From contig USBP01000119.1 of NCBI GenBank assembly GCA_900552985.1, positions 1 through 5,605 on the forward strand: a stretch of DNA of 5,605 bases, written 5' to 3'. The translations under genes were made by a program, and so were the position numbers. This DNA is from an uncultured Oscillospiraceae bacterium. Lineage in GTDB: Bacteria; Bacillota; Clostridia; Oscillospirales; Acutalibacteraceae. The notes beneath the pieces were generated by a model, which was not told where the DNA came from, did not search any database, and worked only from the letters and a program-made list of their open reading frames with translations. Of this stretch, positions 1 through 5,605 are shown in pieces; the stretch's first letter is position 1, and each line of letters opens with the position of its first letter.

Positions 1-1958
1 TCCTTTAAAATCTCCCGTGCCGCATGCTGCGCCCGCCTCAGGGCCTCCATATCCGTAACCATGTTGGCAATCTTTAAAGCGGGCAGGCCGTGCTGGCGCG
101 CGCCGAAGAAATCACCGGGGCCGCGCAGCCTGAGATCCGCATCGGCAATCCGAAAGCCATCCGTCGTTTCGCACATGGTTTGCAGCCGCTGCCTTGCCTG
201 CTCGTTTTCCGCGTCGGAAATCAGAATACAGGTGGAGGGGTGCGTCCCCCGCCCTACACGCCCGCGCAGCTGATGCAGCTGCGACAGGCCAAACCGCTCC
301 GCGTTTTCGATCACCATCACGACGGCGTTCGGCACATCCACACCGACCTCTACTACCGTGGTGGAAACCAGCAGCTGAATCTCATTCGATGCAAAGCGGC
401 GCATGGTTTCCTCTTTTTCGCGCGGTTTCATGCGCCCATGTAAAAGGCCGAGGCGGTAGCCGCGAAACGGGCCCGTTTGCAGCCGCCGTGCATATTCCTG
501 CGCAGCCGTCAGTGCTGTTTCACCCTCTCCCTCCTCCACCAGAGGGCAGACAATATAGGCCTGCAAGCCCTGATCCAAGTGTTTCTTCAAGTAAGCATAT
601 ACCCGCTGATGAAGCGCGCTGCCCACTGCATAGGTTTTGATCTGTTGCCGCCCGGGCGGCAGCTCATCCAGGATGGAAACATCCAGGTCGCCATAGATCA
701 TGAGAGCCAGCGTGCGGGGGATTGGCGTGGCAGACATGACCAGCAGGTGCGGGCGGTCGCCTTTATCCGCCAACGCCGCGCGTTGACGCACGCCGAAGCG
801 GTGCTGTTCATCCGTCACCACCAGGCCGAGGCGGCGGAACATCACGTCGCTCTGGATCAGCGCGTGCGTGCCGACTGCAAGATCAATCTCTCCGCTGCAA
901 AGCAGCCGCTTGATCTCGCGTTTCTCTGCGGCTCCGGTCGCCCCCGTCAAAAGCGCGCAGCGAATACCGGCAGGCCCCAGAAGGTTCTCCAACGTGCGGT
1001 AATGCTGCTCCGCAAGGATGCCCGTTGGCGCCATCATAGCTAACTGCAGGCCGTTTCGGGCCGCCGTGTGGATCACTGCGGCCGCCACCGCCGTCTTGCC
1101 GGAGCCGACGTCGCCCTGCAGCAGCCTGCTCATCGGCGTGGGGGAGCGCATATCGCGCAGGCATTCTGCAACAGCGCGGCGCTGCGCGCCAGTCGGCGCA
1201 AAGGGGAGCATTGTAAAAAAAGCCTCGCTGTAATCCTGCTCCACCCGCAGGGCCGTTTGCGTGCGTGCGCGCGCCTTGAGCCGCATCAGGCCAAGCTGGA
1301 GGGTGAGTAGCTCTTCAAAGACGAGGCGTTCCCGTGCCCGTGTCAGCGCCCTATGATCCGCTGGAAAGTGGATATTCTCCACCGCAAAGCGCAGATGGCA
1401 CAATCCCTGCGCCTGACGCAGCGCATCTGGCAGCGGGTCTTGCAAGCAATCCCCGTTCCGCTCCAGCGCCCGTGCAACACAGGCCTCGATCACGCGGGAG
1501 GAGAGCCCCTCCGTCTGCGGATAGATCGGCCGGATGCGCTCGCCCGTCTCTGCGTGTTCCACAAGGGGCGAAGCCATCTCACGGCGGCCAATCCGCCCGC
1601 CGACCCGGCCAAAGAAGAGGTATTCTTCCCCCTCCTTGAGCCTTGCGGCAGCATAAGGGTTGTTGAAGAAGGTGATCTGCATCAGGCTGACGCCGTCGGT
1701 TGCCTCTGTTTTATAGAGCGTGAGCCCCTTGCGGATCAAATGCTTGGAGGGCGTGCGGGAGACGATTGCCTTCACGCAGCACGGCTCGCCAAACGGCGCG
1801 CCGGCGATGGAAACCACCCTGCTCCAATCCTCATAGGCCCTGGGGTAAAAATGAAGCAGGGCGTCGATGGAATCCACCCCGAGCCTGTGAAACAGCCCGG
1901 CGCGTTTTTCCCCCACGCCCTTGAGATAACGAAGATCCATATCTGACTGGTTTGCCAT
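1..1958 (-). CDS. recG: ATP-dependent DNA helicase RecG (3' end cut by window edge)
   Basis: RecG is a superfamily 2 double-stranded DNA translocase that remodels stalled replication forks and branch-migrates Holliday junctions in the cytoplasm. The frame reads 652 codons from ATG 1956-1958 without a stop. RecG is usually about 680-690 aa, so about 30 C-terminal residues lie outside. Visible in order: a helix-hairpin-like N-terminus (YLKGVGEKRA, residues 11-20), the wedge/OB region with ITFFNNPY (95-102), Walker A GDVGSGKT (282-289), THALIQ (364-369), the DEQHRFG box (383-389), MSATPIPRTLAL (408-419), LLHGRM (505-510), STTVVEVGVDVPNA (532-545), QLRGRVGRG (563-571) and LRGPGDFFGARQHG (611-624). 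This combination is diagnostic for RecG. GGGAG at 1968-1972 lies 9 nt before the ATG and supports the start. It follows fakA by 23 nt and is probably co-transcribed with it. One oddity is Gly313 in motif Ia, where many family members have Glu. No frameshift is seen. Confidence 0.97.
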   Translation of the reverse strand, partial: MANQSDMDLRYLKGVGEKRAGLFHRLGVDSIDALLHFYPRAYEDWSRVVSIAGAPFGEPCCVKAIVSRTPSKHLIRKGLTLYKTEATDGVSLMQITFFNNPYAAARLKEGEEYLFFGRVGGRIGRREMASPLVEHAETGERIRPIYPQTEGLSSRVIEACVARALERNGDCLQDPLPDALRQAQGLCHLRFAVENIHFPADHRALTRARERLVFEELLTLQLGLMRLKARARTQTALRVEQDYSEAFFTMLPFAPTGAQRRAVAECLRDMRSPTPMSRLLQGDVGSGKTAVAAAVIHTAARNGLQLAMMAPTGILAEQHYRTLENLLGPAGIRCALLTGATGAAEKREIKRLLCSGEIDLAVGTHALIQSDVMFRRLGLVVTDEQHRFGVRQRAALADKGDRPHLLVMSATPIPRTLALMIYGDLDVSILDELPPGRQQIKTYAVGSALHQRVYAYLKKHLDQGLQAYIVCPLVEEGEGETALTAAQEYARRLQTGPFRGYRLGLLHGRMKPREKEETMRRFASNEIQLLVSTTVVEVGVDVPNAVVMVIENAERFGLSQLHQLRGRVGRGTHPSTCILISDAENEQARQRLQTMCETTDGFRIADADLRLRGPGDFFGARQHGLPALKIANMVTDMEALRRAQHAAREILK

Positions 1959-1981
1959 GCGCCCGAACTCCCATCCCGCGG

Positions 1982-3658
1982 TCATTCCACGGAAATAATG
2001 AAGTAATAGACCGGCTGCCCACCGTTTACGACGGAAATATCCACATTGGAGCCGTATTTTGCCGCGAGCATCTTCTGCAGCTCCAGCGCCTGCTCCTCTG
2101 TCGCGTCCGCGCCGTAGAAAATGGTAATCAGCGAGCAATCGCGCTTATTATAAAGGTGCTTGGTCACACGGTAAGCCACGTGCAGCAAATCCTGCTCCAC
2201 AACGGTGATCTTGCCGTTCTCCATGCCAAGTATCTCACCCTTGCGGATTTTTTCGCCATCCAGGGAGCTATCCCGCGCGGCAAAGGTGACGAGGCCCGTG
2301 CCCACGCGCTCAGCCGCCTTCATCATATTGACGTGATTTTCCTCCGCACTGAGCGATTCGTCAAAGTTAAGCAGGGCGGTGATCCCCTGCGGGATCGTGC
2401 GCGTCTGCAAAACGCTGACGCCCCGATCCGCAAGCGGGATGGTCTGCTCCGCCGCCATGATGATATTTTTATTATTCGGCAGCACAAATACATGCTCCGC
2501 AGGGGTAGCCATCACCGCGCTGAGGATGTCCTCCGTGCTGGGGTTCATCGTCTGCCCGCCGCTGACCACTTGATCGGCTCCAAGCTCCAAAAAGAGCTCC
2601 CTGAGCCCCTCGCCCGCCGCAACCGCTACAAAGCCGAAGGGCTTCTCCGGCGCCTTAGGAGCCTCCTGCTCCGGCTGAGGAGCCGGCTGCTCCTGCGGTA
2701 TGGAGTCAAAGCCGGCGCTCGTGTGCTGCTGGCGCATATTGTCGATTTTAATATTGGTCAACGGGCCATATTCCAGCGCCGCCTGAATCACATTGCCCGG
2801 CTCATTGGAATGCACATGCACCTTGATGATCGCATCGTCATCCACAACTACCACGCAATCCCCAATGGATTCCAGATACGCGCGCAGCCGCAGCGGATCC
2901 TTTGTGGAATGGGGCGCTTTATTAATCAGGAATTCGGAGCAGTATCCAAACTTGATATTGCCATCCGCATTCGCAACAATCTCTTTCTTCCCGCCATGGT
3001 TCTGCGCGGTGATAGGCTGCGCATCCTCCGAGGTGCTGCCGATGATGCCGCCGCCGTTAAAGACGCTGCGCATCCCCTCCAGAATCAGCACAAGGCCCTG
3101 GCCGCCCGCATCCACAACGCCCGCCTTTTTCAACACGGGCAGAAGCTCCGGCGTGGTGGCGAGCGCTTTGGCGGCGCTGTCGCACACCTCGTTAAAAACG
3201 GCCACCGCATCTGCGCCGCTCTCAGCCGAGCGTTTCGCGCTTTCCGCCGCCAGGCGGACGACGGTGAGGATCGTCCCCTCTGTGGGCTTCATCACGGCGC
3301 TGTACGCCATCTCCACCCCGCGCTGAAGCGCGCCTGCAAGAGCAGCGGCGTTAATCTCCCGGCAGCCCTTCAGGCCTTTGGAAAAGCCCCGGAAAATAAG
3401 CGAAAGAATCACGCCCGAATTGCCCCGCGCGCCGCGCAGCAGCGCAGAGGCAACCGCCGCCGAAACCTCCCCGGCCCCGGCATCCTCCGGGAAACGGGCA
3501 ACCTCTCGCGCTGCCGCACCGATGGTCATGGACATATTGGTGCCCGTGTCGCCATCCGGCACAGGGAAAACATTGAGCGCGTCTACATCACCGCGATGGT
3601 TATTGATATGATGAGAGGCGGAGATGACCGCATCCCGAAGCATGCTGCCGGTTATCAC
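1982..3658 (-). CDS. fakA: DAK2-domain fatty acid kinase catalytic subunit FakA (YloV)
   Basis: FakA phosphorylates fatty acids presented by a separate FakB (DegV-family) carrier, giving acyl-phosphate for phospholipid synthesis; it is cytosolic. The 558-aa length fits the family (about 550). The N-terminal DAK2 kinase domain (about 1-205) has the nucleotide/metal motif NVFPVPDGDTGTNM (29-42, with D35 and D37), LLRGARGNSG (73-82) and DAGGQGL (183-189). The middle domain keeps FGYC (Cys240) and KVHVH (His281, His283), residues matching a metal site known in Staphylococcus FakA. A Pro/Gln/Glu-rich linker (320-340) leads to a DegV-like C-terminal domain with GGQTMNPSTEDI (367-378) and LPNNKNII (393-400). 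The start is GTG 3656-3658, chosen because AAGGAG (3670-3675) is 11 nt upstream; the next ATG (3641-3643) is too far from that site. The Asp23 gene ends 56 nt upstream and recG starts 23 nt downstream, indicating an operon. No FakB gene is in the window. The older generic name is dihydroxyacetone kinase-like protein, but real glycerone kinase activity is unlikely. Confidence 0.95.
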   Translation of the reverse strand: MITGSMLRDAVISASHHINNHRGDVDALNVFPVPDGDTGTNMSMTIGAAAREVARFPEDAGAGEVSAAVASALLRGARGNSGVILSLIFRGFSKGLKGCREINAAALAGALQRGVEMAYSAVMKPTEGTILTVVRLAAESAKRSAESGADAVAVFNEVCDSAAKALATTPELLPVLKKAGVVDAGGQGLVLILEGMRSVFNGGGIIGSTSEDAQPITAQNHGGKKEIVANADGNIKFGYCSEFLINKAPHSTKDPLRLRAYLESIGDCVVVVDDDAIIKVHVHSNEPGNVIQAALEYGPLTNIKIDNMRQQHTSAGFDSIPQEQPAPQPEQEAPKAPEKPFGFVAVAAGEGLRELFLELGADQVVSGGQTMNPSTEDILSAVMATPAEHVFVLPNNKNIIMAAEQTIPLADRGVSVLQTRTIPQGITALLNFDESLSAEENHVNMMKAAERVGTGLVTFAARDSSLDGEKIRKGEILGMENGKITVVEQDLLHVAYRVTKHLYNKRDCSLITIFYGADATEEQALELQKMLAAKYGSNVDISVVNGGQPVYYFIISVE

Positions 3659-3669
3659 TGTGTTTTACA

Positions 3670-3675
3670 CTCCTT
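3670..3675 (-). promoter_or_regulatory. Ribosome binding site deciding the fakA GTG start
   Basis: The minus strand reads AAGGAG here, 11 nt before GTG 3656-3658. It is 26 nt from the alternative ATG at 3641-3643, so it favours the GTG start and the 558-aa product. Confidence 0.8.
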
Positions 3676-3714
3676 ACGCTTCTTCGATCAATAGCAATAG
3701 GCCCGTATTTAAGA

Positions 3715-4068
3715 TCAGGATTTCATCCCATCCACATACACATTCACCTGACGCACCTCAAGGCCCGTCGCCTCCTCCACCGTGTAGCGCACTTTGTTGA
3801 CGATGCTCTTGACGATGGCGGAAATATTCAGCCCGTAGGTGACGATGATGTGCAGGTCAATGACGAGGCCATCCCCCTCCTTGCGCACGGCAACCCCCTG
3901 ATCCGGGAAGCTGCGGCGGCGGTTAAAAAAGGAGCGGATGCCCTGCCGGGCATTGCTGTTGGCCATGCCGACCACGCCAAAGCAAGATGACGCGGCGTTG
4001 CCCACCAGGCTGGAAAAATAGGATTCTGCGATTTCAATCGTGCCGAGATGATTCTCCATCCGGATCAT
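3715..4068 (-). CDS. Asp23/Gls24 (YloU, DUF322) family protein
   Basis: This is a small Asp23/Gls24-family envelope stress protein of 117 aa. Staphylococcal Asp23 is membrane-associated through a partner; the single-domain YloU type, usually encoded next to yloV, has no settled biochemical role. The family signature is clear: GTIEIAESYFSSLVGNAAS (9-27), CFGVVGM (29-35), an amphipathic linker with a basic patch FFNRRR (47-52), then DLHIIVTYGLNISAIVKSIV (71-90) and VRQVNVYVDGM (105-115). There is no signal peptide or membrane helix, so it should be cytoplasmic. The start ATG 4066-4068 is chosen because GGGAGGGGAGG (4078-4088) lies 9 nt upstream. An in-frame ATG at 4057-4059 is 18 nt from that site. 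A GTG at 4111-4113 would add 15 atypical residues and lies only about 12 nt after the predicted transcript start. It is the first gene of the asp23-fakA-recG operon, with a sigma-A-like promoter just upstream. Confidence 0.92.
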   Translation of the reverse strand: MIRMENHLGTIEIAESYFSSLVGNAASSCFGVVGMANSNARQGIRSFFNRRRSFPDQGVAVRKEGDGLVIDLHIIVTYGLNISAIVKSIVNKVRYTVEEATGLEVRQVNVYVDGMKS

Positions 4069-4077
4069 CTGCTCAGT

Positions 4078-4088
4078 CCTCCCCTCCC
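4078..4088 (-). promoter_or_regulatory. Ribosome binding site deciding the Asp23-family start
   Basis: The minus strand reads GGGAGGGGAGG, a strong purine-rich Shine-Dalgarno with two possible GGAGG-like cores. The nearer core is 9 nt from ATG 4066-4068, which sets the 117-aa product. Confidence 0.8.
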
Positions 4089-4131
4089 TGCTGCACGCAA
4101 GGCATATTTGCACATGACATTACATCCAGAT

Positions 4132-4160
4132 ATTATACATGATCTTTGGCAAAACGGCAA
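4132..4160 (-). promoter_or_regulatory. Sigma-A-type promoter for the asp23-fakA-recG operon
   Basis: On the minus strand, TTGCCG (4155-4160, 4 of 6 consensus bases) is followed by a 17-nt spacer and a perfect TATAAT (4132-4137). Transcription would start near 4125, giving a leader of about 57 nt before the ATG at 4068. No other -35/-10 pair this good was seen on this strand nearby. Confidence 0.75.
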
Positions 4161-4281
4161 TGGCTGAGGCGATAACTTAATGGATTGTTTACGATTGAGC
4201 GCCAAAAAGCGCCCCTGATGAGATATCCAATTTGCCCGCCCCTTCTTCTTCCGAATAAAAACCTCAAATTATGTAATACAA
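4161..4281. other. Intergenic spacer between divergent promoters
   Basis: No gene is supported here. It holds a short direct repeat AGCGCC (4198-4203 and 4208-4213, 10-bp period) within a GC-rich patch, a pyrimidine-rich run at 4236-4250, and then the start of the AT-rich stretch. A 12-codon frame at 4180-4218 has no ribosome binding site. No terminator with a T-tract is visible, as expected between divergent units. Confidence 0.6.
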
Positions 4282-4310
4282 TTGACAAAATAAATTTATT
4301 ATATTAAAAT
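4282..4310 (+). promoter_or_regulatory. Near-consensus sigma-A promoter for the membrane protein/lipoprotein genes
   Basis: A perfect -35 TTGACA (4282-4287), a 17-nt A/T-only spacer and -10 TAAAAT (4305-4310, 5 of 6) form a very strong promoter pattern. The predicted start is near 4317, leaving a leader of about 120 nt before the ATG at 4440. In AT-rich DNA, -10-like hexamers arise by chance, but the exact -35 and ideal spacing make this call solid. Confidence 0.75.
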
Positions 4311-4320
4311 AAATACAGAA

Positions 4321-4376
4321 TTTATCATAAATACTTGTTTTTTGTGATTTGTCTAGCTTATATAAGTATACATAAA
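4321..4376 (+). repeat. Imperfect inverted repeat in the plus-strand leader
   Basis: TTTAT (4321-4325) and ATACTT (4331-4336) are complementary to ATAAA (4372-4376) and AAGTAT (4364-4369), with an internal bulge of 5 versus 2 nt. The loop region includes most of CTTATATAAG (4357-4366), itself a perfect 10-bp palindrome. It could be an operator or a weak RNA fold in the leader. It is made almost only of A-T pairs, so chance is a real possibility. Confidence 0.3.
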
Positions 4377-4439
4377 TTAACCGGTGAAATTCCCCCCATT
4401 TATTGACTGGTTCAGTGGCTCGGAAAGGCAGGCGATTCT

Positions 4440-4751
4440 ATGGAAAAGCGGCTTTCCCGCTATGCGCAGGGTTTAAAGGTTCTGTTCCTCTCTGCGCTTG
4501 CAGTGGCTTTCTTCGTCAAAACGCCGAACCGGTGGTCAGATCTCTTCTTCCTGCTGGCCTGGGTTGTTTTCGCCATTTTGTCGGCTGCGGCTCTGGTGGA
4601 TGGCATCCGTCTGGCGTATCAGGAGAAGCGTTGGCGCGCGTTTTTGCTCTGCCTGCTGTTGATTCTGATTACAGGCTTTTTCATGCTGAAGGCACAGGGG
4701 GATTATGACCTCCGGCAGATCGTCTCTGAGCTCCAAAAAAACGCGCAGTGA
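4440..4751 (+). CDS. Small three-helix membrane protein of unknown function
   Basis: I do not recognise the family of this 103-aa protein. Three hydrophobic segments are clear: about residues 13-26, 34-55 and 67-83. Basic residues cluster at the N-terminus (K3, R4, R7) and in the second loop (R57, K63, R64, R66), which by the positive-inside rule suggests N-terminus inside. The polar 20-residue tail (84-103), predicted partly helical, would then be outside. No catalytic motif is visible. The ATG at 4440 is the only usual start in this frame after the in-frame stop at 4404-4406. Upstream GGAAAGG (4422-4428) is a modest ribosome binding site 11 nt away. The strong promoter at 4282-4310 should drive it, and the lipoprotein gene follows after 39 nt, so the two are probably co-transcribed and may act together at the membrane; this last point is inference. 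Confidence 0.8.
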   Translation: MEKRLSRYAQGLKVLFLSALAVAFFVKTPNRWSDLFFLLAWVVFAILSAAALVDGIRLAYQEKRWRAFLLCLLLILITGFFMLKAQGDYDLRQIVSELQKNAQ

Positions 4752-4790
4752 CCCCTGCGCCGCAAATCAAACAGAATCGGAGGGATCATT

Positions 4791-5555
4791 ATGCGAATCG
4801 GGCGTATTCCCCAAGCGTCCCTTTTGCTGTTGGCCGCCCTGCTGCTTTTGAGCGGGTGCGACGGCTCCGGCAAGCTGGAAACAGTGCGGGTCGCCAATCC
4901 GCTGGACGGCACGGAAATTGCTCTGCCTGTCGAAGACGGATACGGTCAGCTGGCCGGAAACAACGCATCCTTCCAGACAAAGCAGACGCCGCAGGAGCTT
5001 TGCCAGGCTTATCAGGCGCTGGAGGCGGAGCAAAATCTCCAGGTCACGCCCTACCCAGGCGGGCTGCTGATTGCCCGGCAAGGCGGCAGCGGCGCGCGGT
5101 ATTGCTGGCTGTGTGAGGAAGGCCCCGCCGCCAAACAGGGGCGAAGCTACCTGCTGACCAACATGGAAGCCGATCTGGTCAGCCGCCTCCCGGAGGAAAG
5201 CGCGTGGGTCTCTACACAGGAGAGCGAGAGCAGCCAAACGCCGGTAACCGGCGCGCCTGTTCTGCTGCCCTATCACCTGATCGCGCCGGAGGAGCTCTCG
5301 TCCGGATCATCTGGCGGCTGCAAAAACGTGTTCTGCACGGGCGTGCTGTACCGGCTCGCCGGCACACAGGAGGAATTTTATCAATTCTATGCTTCCATGA
5401 ACGCCTACCGGATGCAGCAGAAGGAGAACGGGTTCGCCATCCTCGCCTATGCAGAAGGGTTTGATGAAGCAAAGGCACTGCGCTCCTGCACGCCGGTCGC
5501 CTTCACCTTCTACACCATCAACGGGAACCTCTATTTCAGCGTGGCACTCCAGTAA
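4791..5555 (+). CDS. Putative lipoprotein of unknown function with an internal repeat
   Basis: This is a 254-aa predicted lipoprotein whose family I do not recognise. It has a lipoprotein signal: R2 and R5, a Leu/Ala-rich core (10-20) and the lipobox L20-S21-G22-C23. Cys23 would be lipidated and the mature protein anchored on the outer face of the membrane. Residues 24-34 form a short polar linker. The rest seems to contain two similar modules, about 57-125 and 182-253, joined by a Ser/Gln-rich stretch (141-152). Segment QELCQAY (68-74) matches QEEFYQFY (193-200), and each is followed by a helix, a Gly turn and a strand (GGLLIA 90-95; NGFAILA 213-219). Mature Cys residues besides Cys23 are 71, 105, 108, 177, 182 and 233; 105/108 form a CxxC. 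The start is firm: GGAGGG (4779-4784) lies 6 nt before the ATG. It follows the small membrane protein gene by 39 nt and probably shares its transcript. Confidence 0.87.
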   Translation: MRIGRIPQASLLLLAALLLLSGCDGSGKLETVRVANPLDGTEIALPVEDGYGQLAGNNASFQTKQTPQELCQAYQALEAEQNLQVTPYPGGLLIARQGGSGARYCWLCEEGPAAKQGRSYLLTNMEADLVSRLPEESAWVSTQESESSQTPVTGAPVLLPYHLIAPEELSSGSSGGCKNVFCTGVLYRLAGTQEEFYQFYASMNAYRMQQKENGFAILAYAEGFDEAKALRSCTPVAFTFYTINGNLYFSVALQ

Positions 5556-5568
5556 GCAGGGCGAACCT

Positions 5569-5605
5569 ATGCCGCCCAAAAGCACGAAGGCCAGCGATCC
5601 TTTTG
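5569..5605 (+). CDS. Possible start of a further gene, cut by window edge
   Basis: ATG 5569-5571 opens a frame of 12 codons (MPPKSTKASDPF) that stays open to the window end. AGGG at 5558-5561 lies 7 nt upstream, overlapping the region just after the lipoprotein stop. The 13-nt gap and the lack of a terminator would fit a third gene of the same operon. The polar, basic start gives no hint of function, and so short a piece could be a chance frame. Confidence 0.4.
   Translation, partial: MPPKSTKASDPF

Noticed and set aside
1831..2022. 63-codon minus-strand frame across the fakA/recG junction
   Set aside because: It overlaps the end of fakA and the start of recG in another frame. The recG frame has family motifs and its own ribosome binding site.
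2671..2686. Perfect 6-bp hairpin CCGGCT-GAGG-AGCCGG
   Set aside because: It lies inside fakA in the codons for the Pro/Gln/Glu-rich linker (residue 329 region). Low-complexity coding sequence explains the repeat.
1952..3694. Long open frame (580 codons) on the plus strand opposite fakA
   Set aside because: It mirrors the fakA gene, whose protein has unmistakable family motifs. The translation is rich in Arg, His and Ala with no domain pattern, typical of an antisense frame in GC-rich DNA.
4069..4113. Upstream GTG start (4111-4113) for the Asp23-family gene
   Set aside because: It would add 15 residues not typical of the family, lacks a good ribosome binding site, and starts close to the predicted transcript start. 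The strong Shine-Dalgarno at 4078-4088 points to ATG 4066-4068.
4199..4212. GCGC-CAAAAA-GCGC as a terminator hairpin
   Set aside because: The stem is only 4 bp, there is no following T-tract on either strand, and a terminator is not expected between divergent genes.
4180..4218. Tiny plus-strand frame of 12 codons (MDCLRLSAKKRP)
   Set aside because: There is no Shine-Dalgarno upstream and it lies before the plus-strand promoter, so it would not be on that transcript.
4403..4708. 101-codon plus-strand frame overlapping the small membrane protein
   Set aside because: It is out of frame with the 103-aa protein, which has clear membrane helices. This frame encodes no coherent hydrophobic or domain pattern and has no ribosome binding site close to its ATG.
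4767..5276. 169-codon minus-strand frame opposite the lipoprotein
   Set aside because: The plus-strand frame has a strong ribosome binding site, a signal peptide and a lipobox. The minus frame has none of these and looks like an antisense shadow.

Overview
The window looks like a chromosomal segment from a GC-rich member of the Firmicutes, most likely class Clostridia. The evidence is the gene order Asp23/YloU - FakA/YloV (DAK2) - RecG, strong purine-rich Shine-Dalgarno sites, sigma-A-type promoters and a short Gram-positive lipoprotein signal. Species cannot be named from this sequence alone. I see no rRNA, tRNA, CRISPR array, insertion sequence or phage gene.

Left two thirds (1-4160), all on the minus strand: reading from right to left, a sigma-A-like promoter (4132-4160) precedes an Asp23/YloU-family gene (3715-4068). 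It is followed by the DAK2-domain fatty acid kinase subunit FakA/YloV (1982-3658) and then recG (1-1958), which runs off the left edge with roughly its last 30 codons missing. The gaps are 56 and 23 nt with no visible terminator, so the three genes are probably one operon. The grouping resembles the yloU-yloV-...-recG cluster of Bacillus subtilis, but without serine dehydratase genes between yloV and recG.

Intergenic region (4161-4439): a very AT-rich stretch (20 G/C in the 120 bases 4261-4380) separates the divergent transcription units. It carries a near-consensus sigma-A promoter for the plus strand (TTGACA, 17 nt, TAAAAT) and a leader of about 120 nt with an imperfect inverted repeat.

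Right part (4440-5605), plus strand: a small three-helix membrane protein (103 aa) and, 39 nt later, a 254-aa lipoprotein with a clear lipobox. I recognise neither family. They look co-transcribed. The lipoprotein seems to contain two copies of a similar module, visible as a shared Q-E-[LF]-x-Q-x-Y segment followed about 15-20 residues later by a Gly-rich turn and a hydrophobic strand. A further reading frame may start at 5569 and leaves the window.

Overall, a conserved housekeeping operon (envelope-associated Asp23 protein, exogenous fatty acid activation, replication fork repair) sits back to back with an uncharacterised membrane protein/lipoprotein pair. That pair, with its AT-rich promoter region, is the only part that is not ordinary; no new defence or mobile system is evident.
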